From Volvox africanus (lineage: Eukaryota; Chlorophyta; Chlorophyceae; Chlamydomonadales; Volvocaceae): a stretch of DNA of 64,000 bases. This document shows positions 53,996 through 64,000 of the stretch, piece after piece (the stretch's first letter is position 1; each line of letters starts with the position of its first letter). Where the stretch lies: NCBI GenBank assembly GCA_030268105.1, contig BSDZ01000017.1, positions 558,001 to 622,000 on the forward strand, in the 5' to 3' direction. The position numbers and the translations under genes are program-made. Under the pieces are notes generated by a model. The model saw nothing but the letters and a program-made list of their open reading frames with translations. It ran no database searches and was not told the origin of the DNA.

Positions 53996-54911
53996 AACTA
54001 AACTGCAAAAAATATAAATGTGTAATTATGTAAAATGCTGTAATTGTGTAAGCAATTTAGTTTTAGTTTTTCACCTTCTTCTGGTGTTTGAACAACTTGC
54101 ATCTAGTTTGTGTATTTCAGTTGCTTATTTTAAATGTGGGGACTTTCTCGTGGTAAAATGAACTTTAACTTGCCCATATAGTTCCTGTACAACTGAATAT
54201 TTCAATGTCCGTCAAAACCATAAATCATAATTGTGCCGGCTGTAAAATGCTAAACTGCTTGTATAGTCACGTTTTTCACCGTTTTGAAATAGTTTTATAC
54301 TAGCCAGTATATTGTGCGTGCATATATTTGTATTAATTGCATGTCAGTTCTTTATACTCAAAGTGAGGACTTTACTTTTGTATCAACGAAATAAAACTGC
54401 CCTCATTTGTACTGTACAGTTGAATATTTTCATAACAAAAATCAAAATGGCTTCGAAAAGTAAGACTGCTTATGTAACAGGAAAAGCAAATCGTCAGAAC
54501 CATTCATCATGGTGCCGGCTGTGAAATGTAAAATGTGCTTTTGATATGGCTGTACCAATATAGCTTTTCATCGTTTTTAATTTCATTTTGAACTGCTTGC
54601 AACTTTTTGTGGTGTTTTACTGGAAATTTTCTCAGTATGATGGGCACTTTCTTGTGTTGAAACGAAATTTTACTGGCCCTTACTTGCTCTTTTGAATAGG
54701 GTAACAGATACGACGCGGATGAATTGAAAAAATGTTACAACAAAGGAAGGCACTAGCAGTGTATAGTTGCTTGAATGGAATAACAAACAATTAAGGAAAC
54801 AAAGTATATGTAAAACCATAAGAAGGGAACATCCTAGATTACCCAACAACTTGTACCAATGCCCATCACTATATCCCGTTCATTAAGTATTTCCTGTATC
54901 TCTCGAACCAT
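53996..54911. repeat. AT-rich non-coding block, unit 6
   Basis: As at 11876. A single change (TATTAATTG near 54334) opens a 70-codon plus-strand frame, which I do not regard as a gene. Confidence 0.6.
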
Positions 54912-55079
54912 ATGCGGCTACTTCCCGTACTACTTCCCGTAGCTCCCATGCGGCTACTTCCCGTACTAGTACCTCCAGTACCTTTCATACACGGTTGTCT
55001 CTGGTGCTATCGGTTCACAGGTATCGGTATCGGTATCGGTATCGGTTCACAGGTATCTCTGCCCTTACTATTCCTGTGT
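54912..55079. repeat. Short-repeat block, unit 6 second copy
   Basis: Hexamer track 55022-55045: TATCGG four times. Confidence 0.8.
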
Positions 55080-56422
55080 CAACATGCGCTCAGCATGGAG
55101 TGATACTCATGTTCAATAGCAGGAGGCAGATTGTGCTTCATGTGCCACTCTCCCGTACCCAATATTCTGTAGCATGGTGTTTCATCCCGTCCATCTCCTC
55201 CACCCCCTCGGGATGAACACCATCATCCTCCACAAATTGACGTCACCTGACTGTGACACATGTCCTGGTGCCCTGCGGCATTGTAGTCGTGATATCCATC
55301 TTCACTCCTCGAAGTTCCTTTTTGCCGTCATAGTTTCCGTCGTGCTCGCCATCATCATCAACATCATCATCAGCACCAGTATCACCCAATCTCGCTCGGG
55401 TCTTCTCCCTGACGGATCCGCTCTGTTGCTTGACCCAGCTCGTCCATCTTCTTGCTTGTGGGTGTCATGATCTACGATCCGTTGGTTTGTGCCGTATGTT
55501 CTTCAGCCTCTGCACGGGCATCGCCAGCCTCCTGCGAATCCGTCCAACTTGACATGGTTTGTGCCTACACACACCGATCCTCTGGGAATCAGCATGCTGT
55601 ACATCCTTCGGAGTCTTCTTCGGCCTAACTCCACCCATACCTCCTCTGATCCGCTCTACCAATCCATCTTCGTGACCGGATGCATGCTCCTCACGGCTTT
55701 GCCTTGATATTGTGCAATTGCTGCACTCAGCAGACGAGGATCCAATCTTCCTACTTCGACCTTTCCATATCTCCTGTTCCATTCCTCCTTCGTTTGTTGT
55801 GTGTGGCCTTTTTGAGCCACACCCATAAACCCTCTTCTCATGTCATCTTGCGAGACAATTTCGCATCCCTGCTTGCACATGCCGTCCTCTCGGTGCTCTG
55901 ATGGCTTGCATGGTTCATGCCTGTTTCTTGGCACCACATTTGTTCTGTTTGTGTGTGTGATTGCAGTACTCGGGTCTTGGGGTCAATGCCCGATACCAAC
56001 CCCTGCCGAACTGCCTTCTGTGATTCGCCTTGCCTATCATGTTCAACATTTTGATGCCATAATGATTTTGTTTGCTTCATCCACTGGCCTGGCGTGAGCC
56101 ATGCCGACAAATCCGCATTCTTGCTTGATGGCGGATACCACTTCGCATTCCAACTTGTACAAACTGCCCTTCCGGCACCCCGACAGCACCACTCTATCGC
56201 ATATGTACACGTACACAGATTGGTCCTCAAACCTAATTTTTCCTCCTTTTTCGCTCAATGATGCAACAGATATCACCTTTACATAGCTGCTAGATGCCAC
56301 GTTAACATTGTTGATCGTGACTGTGGCGTTTGGACAGCAAGACGGTGCCAATTTTAACGTGCCATTGGCCGTGGGTCGCATGATTCCTCCGTTCATGCTC
56401 ATAATGTCAAACTTATCTCTCT
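55080..56422 (-). pseudogene. Family C copia fragment, long form, unit 6/7 boundary
   Basis: Contains the 291-bp segment (55912-56202); private changes include 'MCKQGCE' for 'MCKRGCE'. Confidence 0.65.
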
Positions 56423-56706
56423 TGTTGCGATTATGCGGGATTTCACGTCATCGTAATACAGTTTGGCAACGGTTGTGTAATAGCTCTTACTTAGGTGCGA
56501 GTAACTGCGATGTAAGTTAGATATCGCGACGAGTGCCGTACAGTTATTATCGCGAGTATATTGTTTATGCGCACTCTGCTCTAGTTAGTCTTGCGCGTTA
56601 CTAACGTTGATACTATAATTATTTATGCCAAATATACACGGTTCCTGCGTCAATACATAATCCTGTAATCTATCCACGTTTCGCATCGGTTGCTCCTATC
56701 TTCGCA
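56423..56706 (+). repeat. Plus-strand LTR of family B, unit 7
   Basis: 284 bp, PBS at 56707. Confidence 0.6.
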
Positions 56707-56991
56707 AGAGGTTATGAGCCCCGGCTCTTCTGAGCCGTAATTATCTCGTCAAGGCATAGGCATCAACCTTTTGGCCAAGCGCTTTCAATTGGTGGTGGCA
56801 AATACAAGTCTAGCAACTTTGACTCTACAACTGAAGTCGCCAAAAGTTCTGAGTGCCGGAATCAGCGACTGCTCATGGTGCGAGAATTGAGGAATCACTC
56901 GTGACGCGAATACTGGTCCACAAAATACGGAGCACAGCGACCACCGCCTCTGGTCAACAACGACCATATCGCCTGCCTACATCGGGCAACA

Positions 56992-57477
56992 ATGGGAAAT
57001 GATAGGTTATCAGACCCATTAGGTCTGAGAAATTATGCTACATGGTCGTTCAGATTCCAATCTATGATGCAAGAGAACAACCTGGATAGATGGCTGAGAG
57101 ACGAACCAATGACCGACGAGGACATCGCCGCGCCAAACAAGGTCAGAAACATCCTTGTCAAAAATGTCCAAGATCATCACTTGGCAATTATCAGAGCAGC
57201 GCCCAACGCCAAGGGAGCATGGGAGAGGCTCGCGGCTGTTTTTGCGGCAAGCAGCGACGCAAGAAAATCTCAGCTTGTTGCTGAACTGTCAGCCCTTAAA
57301 ATGGCACAAAATGAAGCCCTAATCTTATATCTGGCTCGCGTCCGCAATCTATATACGGACTTGGTGGAAGTGGGTTTACCTACACCTACCACCAGAAACT
57401 TCCTACCACTTGGCGGCTGCTCAGCACCTATCACCTTGCACAACTGCCTGTCACAACTGCCGCCCTGCAACTGCTAG
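56992..57477 (+). pseudogene. Truncated copia gag (family B), unit 7
   Basis: 'EDIAAPN' variant with private changes MGNDR (Lys to Asn) and GLRNY (Ser to Arg). Confidence 0.8.
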
Positions 57478-57517
57478 ATAGGTAACTGTGACGGTTTGCA
57501 CCGTCCACAACTTAACA
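57377..57517 (-). repeat. Family A 3' LTR remnant, unit 7
   Basis: TGTTAAG start on the minus strand. Confidence 0.55.
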
Positions 57518-58897
57518 CGCCCCCTCGGTGCAAACCTCCACTAGGCTACGCCCATAGTGTTTGAGTGGTGCCGTGCCTCTATGGGCGTAGCCTAGTGGAG
57601 GTTTGCACCAGGCTACGCCCATAGAGGCACGGCACCACTCAAACTTCGCTTCACCTAAAGCCTTTGTCATCACATCAGCCACCACCTTCTCCGTGGGACA
57701 GTACCTTAGCTCAACCTCCCCACTAGTAACCCGCTCTCTGACGAAATGATGCACCGCATCAATGTGTTTTGACCGTTGGGACGTCATAGGGGTGTTGCTG
57801 ATATTCATCGCCCCCTGGGAATCAACCTTGATAATCATTGGAGAAGTACCACCGAGCTTCAGATCATCAGCCAGTTTTGACAGCCAAAGAGCTTCTCGCA
57901 CCGCACTTGAAAGAGCTTGATACTCTGCCTCCACTGACGATACTGCCACGGTACGCTGCAGCTGACTGCTCCAACTTATCGCAGTACCGTTCACTCGGAA
58001 AACATAACCAGTAGTTGATTTGCGGGTAGCTGTGTCTCCTGCCCAATCTGAGTCACTGTAGCCATCCAGCTGTAGCCCTTGTCCTCCAGGAAACCGAAGA
58101 CCCATCTCTTGAATACCCGCCAGGTACCTCAGCACCCCCTTTGCCGCACTCATTGCAGCGCGGGTAGGCTTAGACATGGACCGGGAAAGCACACTCAGGG
58201 CATAAGCCAGGTCGGGGCGCATGCTTACTGCAAGGTAGTTGAGTTCTCCCACGAGAGCTCGGTAAGGTGTTGGGTCCTCCAGCAGTTCGCTTTCATCAGT
58301 CACTGGAGTAGCCCTTGTACCCATTGCCAGAGGAGTAGCCCGATCTTTGGCGTCCAGCATGTTGTGCCGTTCCAAGAGCTGCTCAATATACCGAGACTGA
58401 CTCAATAAAATATCACCATTTTTCTCATGATGAATATCCATGCCCAGAAATACCCGGGCCTCCCCAAGGTCTCGAATCTTGAAGCACTGGCCAATTGCTT
58501 TTTTCACTTCCCGCACCAGTTCTAAGTCGTCTGACGCCACACATGTATCATCCACATGAATCAGTGCAATCACTACTCCCCTCTCATCAACCTTCAGAAA
58601 CATAGCCGGATCTGACTTAGATGGGAGCAGCCCAATCTCTGCAAACTTCTCACACAGCTTGTCATACCAGCACCGTGGTGCCTGCTTCAGGCCATATATG
58701 GACTTATGCAGGTGACACGCTAGATTTGGGGTCTCCGACTCATACCCCGGTGGCTGCTCCATCCAAAGATCCTCCTTCAATTCCCCATTCAAAAACGCAG
58801 TTGTCACATCTAGTTGGTGGATGGGCATTTTCCTAGCCGCCGCAACCGCTAGGAGGGCTCGAAAAGATGAGCCACGGGATGATGGAACAACAAACAA
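57512..58897 (-). pseudogene. Truncated copia RT-RNase H with C-terminal extension, unit 7
   Basis: 461-codon frame like unit 6; 'IHVDD' as in unit 5 and a private 'AVSMRPD' (Thr to Met). Confidence 0.88.
57527..57644. repeat. Compound inverted repeat at RNase H end, unit 7
   Basis: Same double inverted repeat as at 50982-51099: arms 57527-57557/57579-57609 and 57559-57593/57610-57644. Confidence 0.93.
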
Positions 58898-59018
58898 TTA
58901 AGGAAACAAAGTATATGTAAAACCATAAGAAGGGAACATCCTAGATTACCCAACAACTTGTACCAATGCCCATCACTATATCCAGTTCATTAAGTATTTC
59001 CTGTATCTCTCGAACCAT
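58881..59018. repeat. Truncated AT-rich block, unit 7
   Basis: Same RT/AT-rich junction as at 52336. Confidence 0.8.
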
Positions 59019-59186
59019 ATGCGGCTACTTCCCGTACTACTTCCCGTAGCTCCCATGCGGCTACTTCCCGTACTAGTACCTCCAGTACCTTTCATACACG
59101 GTTGCCTCTGGTGCTATCGGTTCACAGGTATCAGTATCAGTATCGGTATCGGTTCACAGGTATCTCTGCCCTTACTATTCCTGTGT
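59019..59186. repeat. Short-repeat block, subarray copy 1
   Basis: Hexamer track 59129-59152: TATCAG twice, TATCGG twice. Confidence 0.8.
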
Positions 59187-59766
59187 CAACATGCGCTCAG
59201 CATGGAGTGATACTCATGTTCAATAGCAGGAGGCAGATTGTGCTTCATGTGCCACTCTCCCGTACCCAATATTCTGTAGCATGGTGTTTCGTCCCGTCCA
59301 TCTCCTCCACCCCCTCGGGATGAACACCATCATCCTCCACAAATTGACGTCACCTGACTGTGACACATGTCCTGGTGCCCTGCGGCATTGTAGTCGTGAT
59401 ATCCATCTTCACTCCTCGAAGTTCCTTTTTGCCGTCATAGTTTCCGTCGTGCTCGCCATCATCATCAACATCATCATCAGCACCAGTATCACCCAATCTC
59501 GCTCGGGTCTTCTCCCTGACGGATCCGCTCTGTTGCTTGACCCAGCTCGTCCATCTTCTTGCTTGTGGGTGTCATGATCTACGATCCGTTGGTTTGTGCC
59601 GTATGTTCTTCAGCCTCTGCACGGGCATCGCCAGCCTCCTGCCAATCCGTCCAACTTGACATGGTTTGTGCCTACACACACCAATCCTCTGGGAATCAGC
59701 ATGCTGTACATCCTTCGGAGTCTTCTTTGGCCTAACTCCACCCATACCTCCTCTGATCCGCTCTAC
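59187..59766 (-). pseudogene. Family C copia fragment, truncated, subarray copy 1
   Basis: Ends at the ATCCGCTCTAC junction (59756-59766). Confidence 0.7.
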
Positions 59767-60546
59767 TGGCTTCTCGGTACGTGACTAGATGCATGTGCAT
59801 GTTGCATGTGCATGATGACGGACGTGACGACAAGCCGCCGACATTTGCGATGTGGGAAAATACAGGTTGGCCGAGACTTTAGGGCTTAATAGCTACGCTG
59901 CTTGGTCGTATAGTTTCGCGTGCATGCCGCACATCCATTGCAGTCTTCTTCGGCATAGTTCCACGCACATCACGTATCCACTCTACTGGCTTCTCAGATT
60001 CGTGACCAGATGCATGCACCACACGGTTTCGCCTTGACATGGTGCATTCGCCGCACTTCACGGAAATGGATGCCTTTCTCGACTTCATGTCAATCCCCTT
60101 CACTAATCCATTCTCAACAAACCTTTCCAAGCCCTCCATTGCAAAATTGCGAGAACGTGAAGAGACAAGATACAAGAAACAGAACGTGGATGGGTCGCAT
60201 GTTGTGACGCGACATGGCATGTGGATAAACCGGCCGAATGGATTGGCGAAAGTTGAGAAGCAATGTGATGTAGGAACGAACCGTGTAGAGCTGGACGTTT
60301 TGGAAAATAGCGACCGTTTTGGGGATAAGTAGTAGGCCACAGCCGAAACCGATCTCGCCTGCCGGTAGGAATGAACCAGAGCAAGATTGGATGCTACAAC
60401 TGCTGCTGCTTACTGTGATGATGGCGAGCACAACGGAATCCAGCACGGCAATGATAAGCACGTACAGCATTTATACGATGAAGATGGAGGACAACCACGA
60501 CGAGAGCAGGGTTGACGCCGTGGACAAGCATGCTGAAAACCGATAA
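59767..60546. pseudogene. Scrambled family D copia fragments, subarray copy 1
   Basis: Gag head (+) 59852-59917, finger (-) about 59918-60144, integrase tail (+) about 60145-60546; has the 31-bp and 6-bp additions. Confidence 0.62.
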
Positions 60547-61462
60547 AACTAAACTGCAAAAAATATAAATGTGTAATTATGTAAAATGCTGTAATTGTGT
60601 AAGCAATTTAGTTTTAGTTTTTCACCTTCTTCTGGTGTTTGAACAACTTGCATCTAGTTTGTGTATTTCAGTTGCTTATTTTAAATGTGGGGACTTTCTC
60701 GTGGTAAAATGAACTTTAACTTGCCCATATAGTTCCCGTACAACTGAATATTTCAATTTCCGTCAAAACCATAAATCATAATTGTGCCGGCTGTAAAATG
60801 CTAAACTGCTTGTATAGTCGCGTTTTTCACCGTTTTGAAATAGTTTTATACTAGCCAGTATATTGTGCGTGCATATATTTGTATAAATTGCATGTCAGTT
60901 CTTTATACTCAAAGTGAGGACTTTACTTTTGTATCAACGAAATAAAACTGCCCTCATTTGTACTGTACAGTTGAATATTTTCATAACAAAAATCAAAATG
61001 GCTTCGAAAAGTAAGACTGCTTATGTAACAGGAAAAGCAAATCGTCAGAACCATTCATCATGGTGCCGGCTGTGAAATGTAAAATGTGCTTTTGATATGG
61101 CTGTACCAATATAGCTTTTCATCGTTTTGAATTTCATTTTGAACTGCTTGCAACTTTTTGTGGTGTTTTACTGGAAATTTTCTCAGTATGATGGGCACTT
61201 TCTTGTGTTGAAACGAAATTTTACTGGCCCTTACTTGCTCTTTTGAATAGGGTAACAGATACGACGCGGATGAATTGAAAAAATGTTACAACAAAGGAAG
61301 GCACTAGCAGTGTATAGTTGCTTGAATGGAATAACAAACAATTAAGGAAACAAAGTATATGTAAAACCATAAGAAGGGAACATCCTAGATTACCCAACAA
61401 CTTGTACCAATGCCCATCACTATATCCCGTTCATTAAGTATTTCCTGTATCTCTCGAACCAT
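60547..61462. repeat. AT-rich non-coding block, subarray copy 1
   Basis: Carries changes shared only with the next copy (GTTCCCGTACA, TTTCCGTC, TAGTCGCG). Confidence 0.6.
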
Positions 61463-61630
61463 ATGCGGCTACTTCCCGTACTACTTCCCGTAGCTCCCAT
61501 GCGGCTACTTCCCGTACTAGTACCTCCAGTACCTTTCATACACGGTTGTCTCTGGTGCTATCGGTTCACAGGTATCGGTATCGGTATCGGTATCGGTTCA
61601 CAGGTATCTCTGCCCTTACTATTCCTGTGT
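61463..61630. repeat. Short-repeat block, subarray copy 2
   Basis: Hexamer track 61573-61596: TATCGG four times, like 55022-55045. Confidence 0.8.
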
Positions 61631-62210
61631 CAACATGCGCTCAGCATGGAGTGATACTCATGTTCAATAGCAGGAGGCAGATTGTGCTTCATGTGCCACT
61701 CTCCCGTACCCAATATTCTGTAGCATGGTGTTTCGTCCCGTCCATCTCCTCCACCCCCTCGGGATGAACACCATCATCCTCCACAAATTGACGTCACCTG
61801 ACTGTGACACATGTCCTGGTGCCCTGCGGCATTGTAGTCGTGATATCCATCTTCACTCCTCGAAGTTCCTTTTTGCCGTCATAGTTTCCGTCGTGCTCGC
61901 CATCATCATCAACATCATCATCAGCACCAGTATCACCCAATCTCGCTCGGGTCTTCTCCCTGACGGATCCGCTCTGTTGCTTGACCCAGCTCGTCCATCT
62001 TCTTGCTTGTGGGTGTCATGATCTACGATCCGTTGGTTTGTGCCGTATGTTCTTCAGCCTCTGCACGGGCATCGCCAGCCTCCTGCCAATCCGTCCAACT
62101 TGACATGGTTTGTGCCTACACACACCAATCCTCTGGGAATCAGCATGCTGTACATCCTTCGGAGTCTTCTTCGGCCTAACTCCACCCATACCTCCTCTGA
62201 TCCGCTCTAC
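61631..62210 (-). pseudogene. Family C copia fragment, truncated, subarray copy 2
   Basis: Ends at the junction 62200-62210. Confidence 0.7.
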
Positions 62211-62990
62211 TGGCTTCTCGGTACGTGACTAGATGCATGTGCATGTTGCATGTGCATGATGACGGACGTGACGACAAGCCGCCAACATTTGCAATGTGGG
62301 AAAATACAGGTTGGCCGAGACTTTAGGGCTTAATAGCTACGCTGCTTGGTCGTATAGTTTCGCGTGCATGCCGCACATCCATTGCGGTCTTCTTCGGCAT
62401 AGTTCCACGCACATCACGTATCCACTCTACTGGCTTCTCAGATTCGTGACCAGATGCATGCACCACACGGTTTCGCCTTGACATGGTGCATTCGCCGCAC
62501 TTCACGGAAATGGATGCCTTTCTCGACTTCATGTCAATCCCCTTCACTAATCCATTCTCAACAAACCTTTCCAAGCCCTCCATTGCAAAATTGCGAGAAC
62601 GTGAAGAGACAAGATACAAGAAACAGAACGTGGATGGGTCGCATGTTGTGACGCGACATGGCATGTGGATAAACCGGCCGAATGGATTGGCGAAAGTTGA
62701 GAAGCAATGTGATGTAGGAACGAACCGTGTAGAGCTGGACGTTTTGGAAAATAGCGACCGTTTTGGGGATAAGTAGTAGGCCACAGCCGAAACCGATCTC
62801 GCCTGCCGGTAGGAATGAACCAGAGCAAGATTGGATGCTACAACTGCTGCTGCTTACTGTGATGATGGCGAGCACAACGGAATCCAGCACGGCAATGATA
62901 AGCACGTACAGCATTTATACGATGAAGATGGAGGACAACCACGACGAGAGCAGGGTTGACGCCGTGGACAAGCATGCTGAAAACCGATAA
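62211..62990. pseudogene. Scrambled family D copia fragments, subarray copy 2
   Basis: Gag head (+) 62296-62361, finger (-) about 62362-62588, integrase tail (+) about 62589-62990. Confidence 0.62.
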
Positions 62991-63906
62991 AACTAAACTG
63001 CAAAAAATATAAATGTGTAATTATGTAAAATGCTGTAATTGTGTAAGCAATTTAGTTTTAGTTTTTCACCTTCTTCTGGTGTTTGAACAACTTGCATCTA
63101 GTTTGTGTATTTCAGTTGCTTATTTTAAATGTGGGGACTTTCTCGTGGTAAAATGAACTTTAACTTGCCCATATAGTTCCCGTACAACTGAATATTTCAA
63201 TTTCCGTCAAAACCATAAATCATAATTGTGCCGGCTGTAAAATGCTAAACTGCTTGTATAGTCGCGTTTTTCACCGTTTTGAAATAGTTTTATACTAGCC
63301 AGTATATTGTGCGTGCATATATTTGTATAAATTGCATGTCAGTTCTTTATACTCAAAGTGAGGACTTTACTTTTGTATCAACGAAATAAAACTGCCCTCA
63401 TTTGTACTGTACAGTTGAATATTTTCATAACAAAAATCAAAATGGCTTCGAAAAGTAAGACTGCTTATGTAACAGGAAAAGCAAATCGTCAGAACCATTC
63501 ATCATGGTGCCGGCTGTGAAATGTAAAATGTGCTTTTGATATGGCTGTACCAATATAGCTTTTCATCGTTTTGAATTTCATTTTGAACTGCTTGCAACTT
63601 TTTGTGGTGTTTTACTGGAAATTTTCTCAGTATGATGGGCACTTTCTTGTGTTGAAACGAAATTTTACTGGCCCTTACTTGCTCTTTTGAATAGGGTAAC
63701 AGATACGACGCGGATGAATTGAAAAAATGTTACAACAAAGGAAGGCACTAGCAGTGTATAGTTGCTTGAATGGAATAACAAACAATTAAGGAAACAAAGT
63801 ATATGTAAAACCATAAGAAGGGAACATCCTAGATTACCCAACAACTTGTACCAATGCCCATCACTATATCCCGTTCATTAAGTATTTCCTGTATCTCTCG
63901 AACCAT
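62991..63906. repeat. AT-rich non-coding block, subarray copy 2
   Basis: Near-identical to 60547-61462; no coding signal. Confidence 0.6.
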
Positions 63907-64000
63907 ATGCGGCTACTTCCCGTACTACTTCCCGTAGCTCCCATGCGGCTACTTCCCGTACTAGTACCTCCAGTACCTTTCATACACGGTTGCCTCTGGT
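63907..64000. repeat. Short-repeat block, cut by the window end
   Basis: The 20-bp direct repeat pair is present; the window ends just before the hexamer track. The array continues to the right. Confidence 0.8.

Larger units (their letters stand above)
49878..56422. repeat. Array unit 6 (6545 bp)
   Basis: Family A is cut in RT at about 52335 and joined to the end of an AT-rich block. A fragment junction at 53211-53221 then leads into an extra round of scrambled block, AT-rich block and family C fragment. Confidence 0.9.
57377..58880 (-). mobile_element. Family A copia, 3' third only, unit 7
   Basis: Same truncation as unit 6, with the same breakpoint 6545 bp on. Confidence 0.9.
56423..64000. 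repeat. Array unit 7 (runs off the window)
   Basis: Matches unit 6 at an offset of 6545 as far as the RT/AT-rich and finger junctions, then enters a 2444-bp tandem subrepeat. Confidence 0.88.
59019..64000. repeat. 2444-bp tandem subarray
   Basis: Period 2444 from 59019 to 61463 to 63907: short-repeat block, family C linker/finger, junction in ATCCGCTCTAC, scrambled block, AT-rich block. A 2438-bp forerunner lies at 52474-54911; the 6-bp difference is ACAGCC at 60339-60344, present in both later copies. Confidence 0.92.

Noticed and set aside
54312..54524. 70-codon plus-strand frame in the AT-rich block
   Set aside because: Open in only one copy because of a single substitution; all other copies are closed.
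1..64000. CRISPR array or bacterial defence locus suggested by the strong periodicity
   Set aside because: Units are 2-11 kb and filled with copia genes; there are no short direct repeats with unique spacers and no cas genes.

Overview
The window is eukaryotic nuclear repeat DNA made almost entirely of Ty1/copia (Pseudoviridae-type) LTR retrotransposon sequence. No host gene, tRNA, rRNA or CRISPR array was found. The taxon cannot be fixed from the sequence. The one-gene-block gag-pol order, the CCHC knuckle, the copia RT/RNase H and a half-tRNA primer site fit a plant, alga or other protist. A green alga is only a guess. LAYOUT. The DNA is a head-to-tail tandem array. Taking the start of a plus-strand LTR as the unit boundary, units begin at 391, 3239, 14012, 24785, 33146, 41539, 49878 and 56423, so the periods are 2848, 10773, 10773, 8361, 8393, 8339 and 6545 bp. 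The array runs off both ends: base 1 matches base 2849. The basic unit is 8361 bp. The 10773-bp units are the same unit plus a 2412-bp internal tandem duplication, and the 2848-bp and 6545-bp units are deletion forms. The right end (59019 onward) falls into a 2444-bp subrepeat. ONE UNIT, left to right: a plus-strand 284-bp LTR with primer-binding site and the first ~128 codons of a gag (family B); a minus-strand copia element (family A, about 4.5 kb) that reads right to left as 5' LTR remnant, PBS, GAG-PR, integrase, RT-RNase H, 3' LTR remnant; a scrambled block of short fragments from a diverged copia (a plus-strand gag head, a minus-strand integrase zinc-finger piece, a plus-strand integrase-tail piece); a 0.9-kb AT-rich non-coding block with three diverged internal repeats; a short-repeat block with a TATCRG hexamer track; and a minus-strand protease/pre-integrase/linker fragment of another diverged copia, which abuts the next plus-strand LTR. 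STATE. In family A, GAG-PR is a single 552-codon frame in the units at 33146 and 41539 and carries a shared 1-bp frameshift in the three units to their left. Every integrase-containing copy shares two further frame breaks, at the GAG-PR/integrase boundary and at an A7 run at the integrase/RT boundary. These shared breaks, the mismatched terminal repeats and the exact unit spacing indicate that a dead composite was amplified at DNA level (unequal crossing-over or circle insertion) and partly homogenised, rather than repeatedly transposed. Copy-specific events include a 344-bp RT deletion, a compound inverted repeat at the end of RNase H, 291-bp, 31-bp and 6-bp length variants, and loss of the 5' half of family A in the last two units.
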